A DNA stretch of 64,000 nucleotides from Nocardioides palaemonis (GTDB taxonomy: Bacteria; Actinomycetota; Actinomycetes; Propionibacteriales; Nocardioidaceae): positions 124,001 through 188,000 of the forward strand of contig NZ_JAGVQR010000001.1 of NCBI RefSeq assembly GCF_018275325.1, in the 5' to 3' direction. Of the stretch, positions 32,594 to 41,854 are shown piece after piece. The position numbers and the translations under genes were made by a program. How positions within the stretch are numbered: the stretch's first letter is position 1; each line of letters opens with the position of its first letter. The notes beneath the pieces were generated by a model that did no database searches, had not been told where the DNA came from, and saw only the letters and a list, made by a program, of their open reading frames with translations.

Positions 32594-33027
32594 TCCCCGG
32601 TCTCGACCTCTTCGCGCTGCTGCTCCTCCGCGACGACCTCGCGGCGGCGCCCGAGCAGGCCGCCGGCCCACAGCGCCAGGAGCACCAGCACCGGCTGGAA
32701 GAACAGCCGGGTCAGCCGGGCGCGGTCGGTGTCGAGACCGAACGCGTCGGTGCCCTCGACGTACTGCGCGATGTTGCCGGGGAAGATCGCCACGAAGAAC
32801 GCGGCGAGCAGCGCGCCGACCGTGCGCCGGTGCTTCGGCAGGGCGACGAACGCCGCGCCGAGCCCGATCTCGACGACGCCCGAGGCGACGACGGTCAGGT
32901 CCTCGTCGACCGGGAACCAGTCGGGGACCTGCGCCTGGAACTCCTGGCGCTGGGTGGTGAGGTGGAGGACGCCGGCGGTGACCATGAAGCCACCGAGCAC
33001 GACGCGTCCGAGGGTCTGGGCCTTCAT
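32590..33027 (-). CDS. DoxX-family membrane protein
   Basis: 145 residues with four helices and a DoxX pattern (LGRVVLGGFMVTAGVLHL, VEIGLGAAFVAL, FPGNIAQY). The C-terminal tail is acidic (EEQQREEVETGE) and likely cytoplasmic. DoxX proteins are linked to quinone or thiol redox balance in membranes, but the mechanism is unclear. It sits 10 bp after the FAD dehydrogenase, which fits a redox context. Confidence 0.83.
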   Translation of the reverse strand: MKAQTLGRVVLGGFMVTAGVLHLTTQRQEFQAQVPDWFPVDEDLTVVASGVVEIGLGAAFVALPKHRRTVGALLAAFFVAIFPGNIAQYVEGTDAFGLDTDRARLTRLFFQPVLVLLALWAGGLLGRRREVVAEEQQREEVETGE

Positions 33028-33037
33028 GGCCGCCAGC

Positions 33038-34462
33038 CTAGTCGCGGGCCAGCAGCACCCCCGGGTTGAGCAGCCCGTCGGGGTCGAGGGCCTGCTTCAC
33101 CGCGCGCATCAGGTCGACCTCGACGCGGGACTTGTACGCCGCCGCGGCCGCGGCCTTGGTCCGTCCGAGGCCGTGCTCGGCGCTGATCGAGCCGTGCTCG
33201 GCGGCGACCGCGTCGTAGATCGCGGTCGACAGGTCGGGCGCCGCGTCGAGGAGGTCCAGGTCGCGGCTGGTTCCGTCGGGGCTGGGTGCGTTGAGGTTGT
33301 AGTGCAGGTTGCCGTCGCCGACGTGCCCGTAGGTCACCGGGCGCACGCCCGGGAGCACCTCCTGCAGGCGCGGACCCATGGCGTCCGTCCACGCAGCGAG
33401 CCGCGCGATCGGCAGGGTCACGTCGTGCTTGAGCGTCGCGCCCTCGACCTTCTGGACCTCCGAGATGCCCTCGCGCAACGCCCACAGCGCGTCGCGCCGG
33501 GCAGGGCTGGTCGCGATCGCCGCGTCGGCGACCACTCCCGTGTCGACGCCGAGGGAGAGCAGGCGCTCGAGCGCGTCGTCGAGGCCGTCGTCGGAGGCGG
33601 TGCCGGCGAGCTCGACCAGGACGTACCACCCGCTCGGCGCCTCCAGCGGGTCGACCGCGCCAGGCAGGTGGGCGAGCACGAGGTCGAGCGCCTGCCGGTT
33701 GGCGATCTCGAAGGTGGTGAGGTGGACGCCGGCCTCGCGCTGGGCGAGCGCGAGCAGCTCGACCGCTGCTGCGACGGACGGCACCGCGACCCACGCCGTC
33801 GCGTGTCGCGGGGTCGCGGGGAACAGCCGCAGCACGGCGCCGGTGATCACCCCGAGCGTGCCCTCCGACCCGACGAAGAGCTGGGTGAGGTCGTAGCCGG
33901 TGTTGTCCTTGCGCAGCCCGCGCAGGCCGTCCCACACCCGGCCGTCCGGCAGCACCACCTCGAGGCCGAGGACCAGCTCGCGGGTCATGCCGTAGCGCAG
34001 CACGGCGGTGCCGCCGGCGTTGGTGGCGAGGTTGCCGCCGATCGTGCAGCTGCCCTCGGAGCCCAGCGACATCGGGAAGAGCCGGTCGGCGTCGGCCGCC
34101 GCGGCCTGCACGTCCGCGAGCACCACGCCGGCGTCGACGGTGATCGTCCCGGCGACGGGGTCGACGTCGCGGACCGTCCGCATCCGGGTGAGCGAGAGCA
34201 CGACCGCGGTGCCGGAGCCGTCGGGCACGCCACCACCGACCAGCCCGGTGTTGCCGCCCTGCGGGACCACGGGCGTACGCGTCTCGGCGCACGCCCGCAC
34301 CACCTCGGCGACCTCGGCGGTGGAGGCGGGCCGCACGACCGCCAGTGCCCGGCCGCGGTGCACGCCGGTCCAGTCGACGACGTGGGCGGCGACGTCCGCG
34401 TCGTCGGTCAGCACGTGGCTCGCGCCCACGGCGTCGCGCAGGCGGTCCAGCAGGTCGGTCAC
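33038..34462 (-). CDS. FAD-linked D-2-hydroxyacid dehydrogenase (GlcD/D-lactate type)
   Basis: 474 residues. PCMH-type FAD domain with VVPQGGNTGLVGGG and GSCTIGGNLATNAGG. The C-terminal oxidase domain has YGHVGDGNLHYNL and ISAEHGLGRTK, which place it with glycolate, D-lactate and D-2-hydroxyglutarate dehydrogenases. It oxidises a D-2-hydroxy acid to the 2-oxo acid and passes electrons onward. A GGAGGAG ribosome site precedes the start. It lies 24 bp after the AEC carrier gene, suggesting uptake and oxidation of a hydroxy acid. Confidence 0.93.
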   Translation of the reverse strand: MTDLLDRLRDAVGASHVLTDDADVAAHVVDWTGVHRGRALAVVRPASTAEVAEVVRACAETRTPVVPQGGNTGLVGGGVPDGSGTAVVLSLTRMRTVRDVDPVAGTITVDAGVVLADVQAAAADADRLFPMSLGSEGSCTIGGNLATNAGGTAVLRYGMTRELVLGLEVVLPDGRVWDGLRGLRKDNTGYDLTQLFVGSEGTLGVITGAVLRLFPATPRHATAWVAVPSVAAAVELLALAQREAGVHLTTFEIANRQALDLVLAHLPGAVDPLEAPSGWYVLVELAGTASDDGLDDALERLLSLGVDTGVVADAAIATSPARRDALWALREGISEVQKVEGATLKHDVTLPIARLAAWTDAMGPRLQEVLPGVRPVTYGHVGDGNLHYNLNAPSPDGTSRDLDLLDAAPDLSTAIYDAVAAEHGSISAEHGLGRTKAAAAAAYKSRVEVDLMRAVKQALDPDGLLNPGVLLARD

Positions 34463-34486
34463 GGTGTCTCCTCCGGGGTCGGGTGC

Positions 34487-35398
34487 TCAGCCCAGCACGA
34501 CGGCGACGAGCAGCGCCACCGGGAGCGAGGCGAGGGTGGTCACGAGGATGGCCTCCCGGGCGACGTCCTCGCCCCGGCGGTAGCGCGTGGCGTGCAGGAA
34601 GATGTTCTGCGCCGTGGGGAGCGCGGCGGTGATGACGACGCCGAGGAGGGCGCGGTCGTCGAGGCCGAGGGACGCGCCCACGGCCCACGCGACGACCGGC
34701 ATGACCGCGATCTTGAGCGCCGCGACGAGCAGCACCTCGCCGTTGTGCCCGGCCCGTCCCAGCGGCGGGCTCAGCCGGAGCGCGGCGCCGTAGGACATCA
34801 GCATCAGCGGGATGGCGGCGCCGCCGAGCATCTCCAGCGGGGCGAGGGCCGCGGTCGGCAGCCGCCAGCCGGTGAGCGCCAGCACCAGGCCGACGACGGC
34901 CGCGACCGTCAGCGGGTTGGTCAGCAGTCGTCGGAGCGCGGGACGTACGCCCTCGCCGCGGCCGGTGATCCGGTCGAGGGCGACGAGCGCCGCGGGCTGG
35001 ACGAGCAGCATCTGCACCAGCAGCGTCGGCACGACGACGGTGATGTCGCCGACGACGTAGGCGGCGATGGCGATGCCGAGGTTGCCGGCGTTGACGTAGG
35101 ACGCCGACAGCGCGCCGATGAGCAGCGCCCCGGCGTCCGGGCGCCAGCGCAGCCGGGCGATGACCACGTACGCCGCGAAGCACGCGCCGAGCGAGACCGT
35201 GGAGGCGACCAGGTTGACCGCGGCGGTCTCGAGGTGGACGCGGCTGATGGTGACGACCATCAGCGCGGGCGAGGCGACGAAGAACGCGATCTCCCCGAGC
35301 GTGCGCTGTGAGCTGCGGTCGAGGACGCCGACGTGCGCCAGGGCGGCGCCCGCGGCGATGACGACGAGGATCGTCGTGAAGCCGGTCAGCAGGTCCAC
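34487..35398 (-). CDS. AEC (auxin efflux carrier) family transporter
   Basis: 303 residues with about ten helices in two sets, the normal AEC layout. Conserved features include NAGNLGIAIAAYVVG in the middle and LPTAQNIFLHATRY near the end. Bacterial AEC proteins carry small carboxylates such as malonate, lactate or malate. Operon neighbours (a 2-hydroxyacid oxidase) and the divergent 2-hydroxyacid dehydrogenase suggest a hydroxy-acid substrate. Confidence 0.88.
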   Translation of the reverse strand: MDLLTGFTTILVVIAAGAALAHVGVLDRSSQRTLGEIAFFVASPALMVVTISRVHLETAAVNLVASTVSLGACFAAYVVIARLRWRPDAGALLIGALSASYVNAGNLGIAIAAYVVGDITVVVPTLLVQMLLVQPAALVALDRITGRGEGVRPALRRLLTNPLTVAAVVGLVLALTGWRLPTAALAPLEMLGGAAIPLMLMSYGAALRLSPPLGRAGHNGEVLLVAALKIAVMPVVAWAVGASLGLDDRALLGVVITAALPTAQNIFLHATRYRRGEDVAREAILVTTLASLPVALLVAVVLG

Positions 35399-35475
35399 GC
35401 CGTGTCCTCCCCGTGCATCGTGCGATAGCGAGCCGCTCTTGGACCGCGGCGGTGGCGCCCGGCAAGGATGGCGGC

Positions 35476-36408
35476 ATGACCTCCGAGACCTCGCACCCGG
35501 TCCGTGTCGTGCAGCTCGGCGGGCTGATGCCCTTCGTGCGCCAGTGGCTCACCGAGCGCTACGCCGCGCCCGCTCTCGACGACCTCGGCGACCCGGCCGG
35601 CGTCGAGGTGGCGGTCGTCGGCGGCGGTGCCCCGCTCGGCGCCGCGGAGATGGACGCGCTGCCCGACCTGCGCGCGGTCGTCAACTTCGGGGTCGGCCAC
35701 GACAACGTCGACCTCGCGGAGGCGACCCGTCGCGGCGTCGTGGTCTCCAACACCCCCGACGTGCTCACCGACGCGGTGGCCGACCTCGCGGTGCTGCTGG
35801 TGCTCGACGTCCTGCGCGGAGCCACGGCGGCGGACCGCTTCGTCCGCAGCGGCGCGTGGGCGCGGGGCGAGCGGATGCCGCTGGCACGCGACGTGCGCGG
35901 TGCGGTCGTCGGGGTGCTCGGGCTGGGCCGGATCGGGACCGCCGCCGCCGAGCGGCTCGAGGCGTTCGGGGCCGAGGTCCGCTACCACTCCCGGGCCCGC
36001 AAGGACGTCGGGTGGACCTACGACGCGACCCCGGTCGAGCTTGCGGCGGCGAGCGACGTCCTGCTGGTGCTGACGCCCGGCGGCGCGGGCACCGAGCACC
36101 TCGTCGACGCGGCCGTCCTCGACGCGCTCGGCCCGGACGGCTTCCTGGTCAACGTCGCGCGGGGGTCGGTGGTCGACGAGGTCGCGCTGGTCGCGGCGCT
36201 CGAGGAGGGACGGCTCGCGGGAGCCGGGCTCGACGTGTTCGCCGACGAGCCGCGCGTCCCGGCGGCACTGCTCGACCGCGACGACGTCGTGCTCCTGCCC
36301 CACGTCGGCAGCGCGACCACCGGGACCCGGGAGGCGATGGGCCGGCTGGTGCTGGACAACGTGGACGCCTTCCTGGAGCGGGGCGAGCTGGTGACCCCGG
36401 TCGGCTGA
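35476..36408 (+). CDS. D-isomer-specific 2-hydroxyacid dehydrogenase
   Basis: 310 residues. NAD(P)-binding GVLGLGRIGTAAAERL, and the catalytic trio Arg in VNVARGSVVDEV, Glu in DVFADEPRV and His in LLPHVGSAT. It resembles glyoxylate/hydroxypyruvate reductases. It is divergent from the AEC/FAD-dehydrogenase unit and next to the galactarate dehydratase gene, so reducing a C3 or C2 oxo acid made in acid-sugar breakdown is likely. Confidence 0.93.
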   Translation: MTSETSHPVRVVQLGGLMPFVRQWLTERYAAPALDDLGDPAGVEVAVVGGGAPLGAAEMDALPDLRAVVNFGVGHDNVDLAEATRRGVVVSNTPDVLTDAVADLAVLLVLDVLRGATAADRFVRSGAWARGERMPLARDVRGAVVGVLGLGRIGTAAAERLEAFGAEVRYHSRARKDVGWTYDATPVELAAASDVLLVLTPGGAGTEHLVDAAVLDALGPDGFLVNVARGSVVDEVALVAALEEGRLAGAGLDVFADEPRVPAALLDRDDVVLLPHVGSATTGTREAMGRLVLDNVDAFLERGELVTPVG

Positions 36409-36438
36409 CCGCACGCGTCCTCCTCGGGTGCTTGACGT

Positions 36439-36473
36439 ACTTGTGACATGAGTTGCACACTCATCATACAAGT
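36439..36473. promoter_or_regulatory. GntR-type operator of the galactarate dehydratase gene
   Basis: A 35-bp two-step dyad: ACTTGT-gac-ATGAGT-tgcac-ACTCAT-cat-ACAAGT, every arm base paired, ending 25 bp before the ATG at 36498. It is AT-rich for this genome and probably overlaps the promoter (TTGACG begins at 36432). The FadR-type GntR protein encoded in the same unit (37655) is the natural binder. Confidence 0.75.
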
Positions 36474-36497
36474 TGGTCACGACCCGAGGAACCCATC

Positions 36498-37658
36498 ATG
36501 ACCCAGACCCTGGACCTGCCCGCGACGAGCGCGTCGGTGACCGCCGACCGGATCCGCAGCGTGACGCTGTCGCACGTCGTGCTCCCGCTACCCGCCCCCG
36601 TCAGCGACGCCAAGGTGCTCACCGGGCGGCAGAAGCCGCTGACCGAGACCGTGATGCTCTTCGTCGAGGTGACGACCGAGCAGGGCTTCGAGGGGATGGG
36701 CTTCAGCTATTCCAAGCGCGCCGGCGGGCGGGCGCAGTTCGCCCACCTCAAGGAGGTCCTCGACGTCGCGATCGGCCAGGACCCCAACGACATCGCCAAG
36801 GTCTACGAGTCGCTGATGTGGGCCGGCGCCTCCGTCGGGCGCTCCGGCGTCGCGACGCAGGCGGTCGCCGCGCTCGACGTCGCGCTCTACGACCTCAAGG
36901 CCCGCCGCGCCGGCCTGCCGCTGGCCAAGCTGCTCGGCGCGCACCGCGACTCCTGCCGGGTCTACAACACCTCCGGCGGCTTCCTCCAGGCGTCGGTCGA
37001 GGAGATCAAGGAGAAGGCGACCGCGTCGCTCGAGTCCGGCATCGGCGGGATCAAGGTCAAGGTCGGCCAGCCCGACTGGCGCGAGGACCTGCGCCGCGTC
37101 GAGGCGCTGCGCGAGCACCTCGGCGACGGCCCGTTCATGGTCGACGCCAACCAGCAGTGGGACCGGGCGCGGGCGCGCCGGATGTGCCGCGAGCTCGAGG
37201 CCTACGACCTGATCTGGATCGAGGAGCCGCTCGACGCCTGGGACCACGTCGGCCACGCCGACCTGTCGCGCGTCTTCGACACCCCGATCGCGACCGGCGA
37301 GATGCTCACCTCGGTCGACGAGCACATGGGGCTGGTCGACGCCGGCTACCGCGGCATCGTGCAGCCCGACGCGCCGCGGATCGGCGGCATCACGCCGTTC
37401 CTGCGCTTCGCGACGCTCGCCGCGCACCACCGCCTCGACCTGGCGCCGCACTACGCGATGGAGATCCACCTGCACCTCGCCGCGGCGTACCCCACCGAGC
37501 CGTGGGTCGAGCACTTCGAGTGGCTGAACCCGCTGTTCGAGGAGCGCATCGAGATCCGTGACGGCCGGATCTTCGTCCCCGACCGTCCCGGCCTCGGCTT
37601 CACGCTGACCGAGCGGATGCGCTCGCTCACGGCGGAGACCGCTACCTTCGGCCGGTGA
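36498..37658 (+). CDS. L-talarate/galactarate dehydratase (enolase superfamily)
   Basis: 386 residues. Mandelate-racemase-group residues: KVKVGQPDW lysines, metal ligands in FMVDANQQW, WIEEPL and ATGEMLTS, and the catalytic His in LAPHYAMEIHLHLAA. PDAPRIGGITPFLRFATLA and the ending YPTEPWVEHFEWL are characteristic of talarate/galactarate dehydratases. It removes water from galactarate or talarate to give 5-dehydro-4-deoxyglucarate, the substrate of the KdgD enzyme at 56 kb. First gene of a unit with the GntR regulator, behind a strong dyad operator. Confidence 0.92.
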   Translation: MTQTLDLPATSASVTADRIRSVTLSHVVLPLPAPVSDAKVLTGRQKPLTETVMLFVEVTTEQGFEGMGFSYSKRAGGRAQFAHLKEVLDVAIGQDPNDIAKVYESLMWAGASVGRSGVATQAVAALDVALYDLKARRAGLPLAKLLGAHRDSCRVYNTSGGFLQASVEEIKEKATASLESGIGGIKVKVGQPDWREDLRRVEALREHLGDGPFMVDANQQWDRARARRMCRELEAYDLIWIEEPLDAWDHVGHADLSRVFDTPIATGEMLTSVDEHMGLVDAGYRGIVQPDAPRIGGITPFLRFATLAAHHRLDLAPHYAMEIHLHLAAAYPTEPWVEHFEWLNPLFEERIEIRDGRIFVPDRPGLGFTLTERMRSLTAETATFGR

Positions 37659-38329
37659 GCTCCACCCTGTCCGCGCGCGTGGTCGCCGGCCTCAAGGACA
37701 AGATCCTGGCCGGCGACCTCGCGCCGGGCGCCAAGCTCCCCTCCGAGACCGAGCTGGTCGAGGAGTACGCCGTGTCGCGCACCGTCGTGCGCGAGGCCGT
37801 CACCCGGCTGCGTGCGGAGGGCCTGGTCGAGACCCAGCAGGGCCGCGGCTCGTTCGTGCTCGCGGTCCCCGAGGCGTCGTCGTTCAGCGTCGAGGCCTCC
37901 GCGATCCGCACCGGCGCCGACGTCCGGGCGATGCTCGACTTCCGCCTCGGGGTCGAGAGCGAGGCGGCCGCGCTGGCCGCGCTGCACCACCGACCGTCCG
38001 ACGACGAGGCGATCCGCGAGGCGATGGAGGGCTTCGTGCGCGCCGGTCACGAGGGCGCGGTCGAGGCCGACTTCGCCTTCCACCTCGCGATCGCGCGGGC
38101 GACGGGCAACCGGTTCTACGCAGACCTGCTCGCCTCGCTCGGCCCGATGATGATCATGCTGCCGCGCACCCGCCTCGGCGACGCGCACTCGATGACCGAC
38201 GCCACCCACGTCGAGCGCGTGCAGCGCGAGCACGACAACGTCGCCGCCGCCGTCCTCGCCGGCGACGCCGAGACCGCCCGCGCCGCGATGCGGCTGCACC
38301 TGGGCAACACCCGCCGCCGCGTCACCTGA
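37655..38329 (+). CDS. GntR family regulator (FadR subfamily)
   Basis: 224 residues. Winged helix-turn-helix (AGAKLPSETELVE-like start, YAVSRTVVREAVTRLRAEGL) and a C-terminal FCD ligand domain with the metal-type His/Asp pattern (DFAFHLAIARATGN and later VEREHDNVAAA-like). The GTG overlaps the dehydratase stop (GTGA). It likely binds the dyad at 36439-36473 and responds to galactarate or an intermediate. Ends next to the inverted repeat block at 38331. Confidence 0.92.
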   Translation: MSSTLSARVVAGLKDKILAGDLAPGAKLPSETELVEEYAVSRTVVREAVTRLRAEGLVETQQGRGSFVLAVPEASSFSVEASAIRTGADVRAMLDFRLGVESEAAALAALHHRPSDDEAIREAMEGFVRAGHEGAVEADFAFHLAIARATGNRFYADLLASLGPMMIMLPRTRLGDAHSMTDATHVERVQREHDNVAAAVLAGDAETARAAMRLHLGNTRRRVT

Positions 38330-38330
38330 C

Positions 38331-38616
38331 CGCGAGTCGGCGCGAGTGTCGCGCAGATCAGCGCCGAGTCGGCGCGAATGTTCGCACGAGGGACGCTGAG
38401 TCGGCGCGAATGTGTCGCGGATCAGCACTGAGTCGGCGCGAATGTGCCGAGACAGCACGCCCAGTCGGCTTGAACTTCTGCCGACTCGGTGCGCTCCACG
38501 GGGACACTTCTGCCGACTCGGCGCGCTCCACGGGGACACTTCTGCCGACTCGGCGTGGATCCGCGCGACACTCGCGCCCACTCGGCGGGCTCAGGCAGGA
38601 CACTTCTGCCGACTCG
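38331..38616. repeat. Repeat block B (GAGTCGGC family) between convergent genes
   Basis: 286 bp with no gene. Four copies of a core like GAGTCGGCGCGAATGT in the first half, then four or five copies of its near-complement (ACTTCTGCCGACTCGG) in the second half, separated by short variable links. The block can form a large foldback. It fills the gap between the gntR stop and the stop of the convergent glucarate-dehydratase-like gene. May act as a two-way terminator; no transposase or terminal duplications are visible. Confidence 0.8.
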
Positions 38617-39882
38617 TCACCAGCGGGAGGTGTTGACCTCGAAGTCCGGCTGGATCGAGCGCATGTAGACGGTGTCCTCGCGCCGGCGCACGCCGCAGGT
38701 GAGGTAGAGCTCGTGGAGCTCGCCGAGCAGGTCGCGGTCGAGGTCGACGCCGAGCCCGGGGGCGGTCGGCACCGCGACCGAGCCGTCGACGAAGGGGAGC
38801 GGGTCGCCGGCGAGGACGTCGCGGGTCTTCCAGGGGTAGTGGGTGTCGCAGGCGTAGGTCAGGTTCGGCGTCGCGGCGGCGAGGTGCACCATGGCGGCGA
38901 GCGAGACGCCGAGGTGGGAGTTGCTGTGCATCGAGAGCCCCAGTCCCCACACGTCGGTGATGCCACCGAGCAGCGCCGACCTCCGCAGGCCGCCCCAGAG
39001 GTGGTGGTCGGAGAGCACGACCTGGACGGCGTCGCGGGCGATCGCGGGCGGCAGGTGCTCCATCGCGATCACGCACATGTTGGTCGCGAGCGGGACGTCG
39101 GTCCGCGCGGACACGGCCGCCATCCCCTCGATGCCGGGGGTGGGGTCCTCGAGGTACTCCACCACCCCGGCCAGCCGGTCCGCGACCGCGACCGAGGTGT
39201 CCGGCGTCCACGCGCCGTTGGGGTCGAGCCGCAGCGGCAGCGCCGGGAAGGCGTCGCGCAGCGCCTCGACGGCATCGCACTCCTGCTCCGGCGGCAGCAC
39301 GCCGCCCTTGAGCTTGAGCGAGCCGAAGCCCCAGCCGTCGACCATGCGGCGGGCCTGGGCGACGAGCTGGTCGGGCGTCAGCGCCTCGCCCCACGCGTCG
39401 TCGGCGAAGCCGGGGTGGCCGGCCCACTTGTGGAACAGGTAGCCGCTGAAGGGCACGCGCTCGCGCACAGCACCGCCGAGCAGGTCGCTGACCGGTACGC
39501 CGGCGGCCCGCGCCTGCACGTCGAGGCAGGCGACCTCGAAGGGGGAGAAGACCGTCTCCAGCGCCGAGTCGACGTCGAGCATCCCGCCGAACGAGGCGCC
39601 CGCCCCGCCGCGCTCGCGCCCGAGCACGTCGGTGACGAGGCGCCGCAGGCCGGCCAGGTCGTACGGGTCGTGGCCCGGCAGCGCGGCCGCGACCGCGTCG
39701 AGCCGCGCGAGGTGGGTCTCGTCGGCGTAGGTCTCGCCGAGGCCGAGCAGGCCGCTGTCGGTGTGCACCTCGACGATCGCGCGCAGGGCGTAGGGCTGGT
39801 GGACGCCGACGACGTTGAGCAGCGGCGGGTCCTCGAAGGCGACCGGCGTGACGACGACCCGGGAGACGCGCGTCGCGCTCAC
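38617..39882 (-). CDS. Glucarate dehydratase-like enolase superfamily protein
   Basis: 421 residues. GSLKLKGG (base lysine), metal ligands in RLDPNGAW and LEDPTPG, TNMCVI and the catalytic His region SMHSNSHLG, all of the glucarate dehydratase type. It is shorter and less canonical than the gudD product at 58484, so it may act on another acid sugar or be a GudX-like relative. The GTG start overlaps the universal stress protein stop, and it is last in the tctCBA-usp unit. Confidence 0.88.
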   Translation of the reverse strand: MSATRVSRVVVTPVAFEDPPLLNVVGVHQPYALRAIVEVHTDSGLLGLGETYADETHLARLDAVAAALPGHDPYDLAGLRRLVTDVLGRERGGAGASFGGMLDVDSALETVFSPFEVACLDVQARAAGVPVSDLLGGAVRERVPFSGYLFHKWAGHPGFADDAWGEALTPDQLVAQARRMVDGWGFGSLKLKGGVLPPEQECDAVEALRDAFPALPLRLDPNGAWTPDTSVAVADRLAGVVEYLEDPTPGIEGMAAVSARTDVPLATNMCVIAMEHLPPAIARDAVQVVLSDHHLWGGLRRSALLGGITDVWGLGLSMHSNSHLGVSLAAMVHLAAATPNLTYACDTHYPWKTRDVLAGDPLPFVDGSVAVPTAPGLGVDLDRDLLGELHELYLTCGVRRREDTVYMRSIQPDFEVNTSRW

Positions 39883-40286
39883 GCGCCGGGCTTCACGGCG
39901 AGGATCGGCACGTCGAGGTCGAGCAGCAGGCGCTGGGCGTCGCTGCCGGTGACGAGCTTGCCCACCGGGGAGCGGCGGCGCAGGCCGATGACGACGAGGC
40001 GCGCGGACGTCGCCTCGACCACCGTCCGGAACGCCTCGACCAGGTCGTCGCCGTGGTCGGCGTGGTCGACGCGGGCGCTCACCCCGAGCGCGGCGGCGCG
40101 GGCCACGAGCGCGTCGGCGTCGGCGGTGTCGATGAGCTCGGCGTCGACGGTGCTGCGCCGGCGCGGGCTGTTGAGCACCACCACGTCGTCGCCGCGGGTC
40201 GCGGCCTCGGCGAGCCCGGCCTCGAGGGCCGCCTCGCCGACGGGGGACGGGACGTAGCCGATCACGATCGTCGTCGGGCTGGTCAT
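39879..40286 (-). CDS. Universal stress protein (UspA family)
   Basis: 135 residues. Single UspA domain starting with TTIVIGYVPS and ending VVIGLRRRSPVGKLVTGSDAQRLLLD, where the spaced glycines form the ATP-binding loop. Its role is probably regulatory. It overlaps TctA by 4 bp at its start and the enolase gene at its end. Usp genes after tripartite tricarboxylate permeases are a known association in actinobacteria. Confidence 0.88.
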   Translation of the reverse strand: MTSPTTIVIGYVPSPVGEAALEAGLAEAATRGDDVVVLNSPRRRSTVDAELIDTADADALVARAAALGVSARVDHADHGDDLVEAFRTVVEATSARLVVIGLRRRSPVGKLVTGSDAQRLLLDLDVPILAVKPGA

Positions 40287-41839
40287 CGCAGGGAGTCCTC
40301 TCGCTGGGAGGTGTCGGAGGCGTGGTCGGAGGTGGTGGTGGCGGCCCCGACCGCCGCGACCTGCGTGCGGCGGGCGAGGAGCTTCTTGCCCACGGGCCAG
40401 AGGGCCACGAGGACGAAGGCGGCGAGGATGGTGCCGGAGATCGGGTCGCGCACGAAGCCGGTCGGGTCGCCGTCGTAGATGATCATCGAGCGGCGCACGT
40501 TGTTCTCCAGGATCGCGCCGAGCACGAAGGCCAGCACCATCGGACCGGGCTCGAAGCCGCCCTTCTTCATCAGGTAGCCCAGGGCGCCGAAGCCGATCAT
40601 CAAGAACACGTCGAACGTCGAGTTGTTGAGCGTGTAGGCGCCGAGGATCGTGATCAGCGCGGTGATCGGCGCGAGGATCGCCGGTCGCACGCGCAGGATC
40701 CGGACGAAGATCCCGACCAGGGGGATGCTGAGCAGCAGCAGGATCAGGTTGCCGACGTACATCGAGTTGACCACGCCCCAGAACAGGTCGGGGTTCTCCT
40801 CGACGAGCGCGGGGCTCGGCGTCACGCCCAGCACGAGCAGGCCGGCGAACAGCATCGCCATCGACGCGTTGGCCGGGATGCCGAGGGTGAGCAGCGGGAT
40901 GAAGGAGGAGGTGGCGGCCGCGTTGTTGGCCGTCTCGGGGGCGGCGACGCCCTTGATCGAGCCGCGGCCGAACTCCTCCGGCGTCTTGGAGATGCGCTTC
41001 TCCGTGGCGTACGCCGCGAGCGACGACATGACCGCGCCGCCCCCGGGCAGGACGCCGAGGAAGAAGCCGACGACGGTGCCGCGCCCGATGGCCGGCGAGG
41101 CCTCCTTGAGGTCCTTGCGGGAGGGCCAGACGTTGGTGACCTTCGCCGGCACGTGCGGCTTGCCGGCCCGCTCCTCGAGGTTGTGCAGGATCTCGCTGAC
41201 GCCGAAGAGGCCCATGGCGACGACGACGAAGTCGATGCCCTGGCTGAGCTCGAGGCTGCCGAAGGTGTAGCGCTGCGCGCCGCTGAACTTGTCCTGGCCG
41301 ACGGTCGCGAGGAGCAGGCCGATCGCGGCGGCGATGAGGGCCTTGACGGTGTTGCCGCTGCCGATGGTCGAGACCAGCAGGACGCCGAGCAGCGCGAGGG
41401 CGGCGTACTCCGGCGGGCCGAAGTCGATCGCCCAGCTCGCGACGAGCGGCGCGGTGAGGCTCAGCAGCACGATCGAGACGGTGGCCCCGATGAACGAGCC
41501 GATCGCGGCCACGCCGAGGGCGGTGCCGGCCTTGCCCTGCTTGGCCAGCGCGAAGCCGTCGAAGACGGTCACGACCGAGCTCGCCTCGCCCGGCAGGCGC
41601 AGCAGGACCGACGTGATGGTGCCGCCGTACTGCGCGCCGTAGAAGACGCCGGCCAGCATGACGATGCCGGAGATCGGGTCGCCGATCTGGATCACGATGG
41701 GCAGCAGGATGGCCATGGTCGCCGCAGGCCCGAGGCCCGGCAGCACGCCGATCAGCATGCCGATGACGACGCCGATCAGGCAGTAGAGCAGCACGTCGGG
41801 CTGGGCGACGACGGCGAAGCCGTTGAGGAACTCGTCCAT
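40283..41839 (-). CDS. tctA: Tripartite tricarboxylate transporter large permease TctA
   Basis: 518 residues, about eleven or twelve helices. Signature LPGLGPAATMAILLP near the N-terminus and a second related segment, LPGGGAVMSSLAAYA. It forms the transport channel with TctB and takes substrate from TctC. Dehydratase neighbours suggest an acid sugar as cargo. The C-terminal 30 residues are a soluble tail. Confidence 0.95.
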   Translation of the reverse strand: MDEFLNGFAVVAQPDVLLYCLIGVVIGMLIGVLPGLGPAATMAILLPIVIQIGDPISGIVMLAGVFYGAQYGGTITSVLLRLPGEASSVVTVFDGFALAKQGKAGTALGVAAIGSFIGATVSIVLLSLTAPLVASWAIDFGPPEYAALALLGVLLVSTIGSGNTVKALIAAAIGLLLATVGQDKFSGAQRYTFGSLELSQGIDFVVVAMGLFGVSEILHNLEERAGKPHVPAKVTNVWPSRKDLKEASPAIGRGTVVGFFLGVLPGGGAVMSSLAAYATEKRISKTPEEFGRGSIKGVAAPETANNAAATSSFIPLLTLGIPANASMAMLFAGLLVLGVTPSPALVEENPDLFWGVVNSMYVGNLILLLLSIPLVGIFVRILRVRPAILAPITALITILGAYTLNNSTFDVFLMIGFGALGYLMKKGGFEPGPMVLAFVLGAILENNVRRSMIIYDGDPTGFVRDPISGTILAAFVLVALWPVGKKLLARRTQVAAVGAATTTSDHASDTSQREDSLR

Positions 41840-41854
41840 GGGTGCTGCCTCCTC

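Noticed and set aside
30899..35311. A 1470-codon plus-strand open frame
   Set aside because: It runs antisense to five recognised minus-strand genes and has no family signature.
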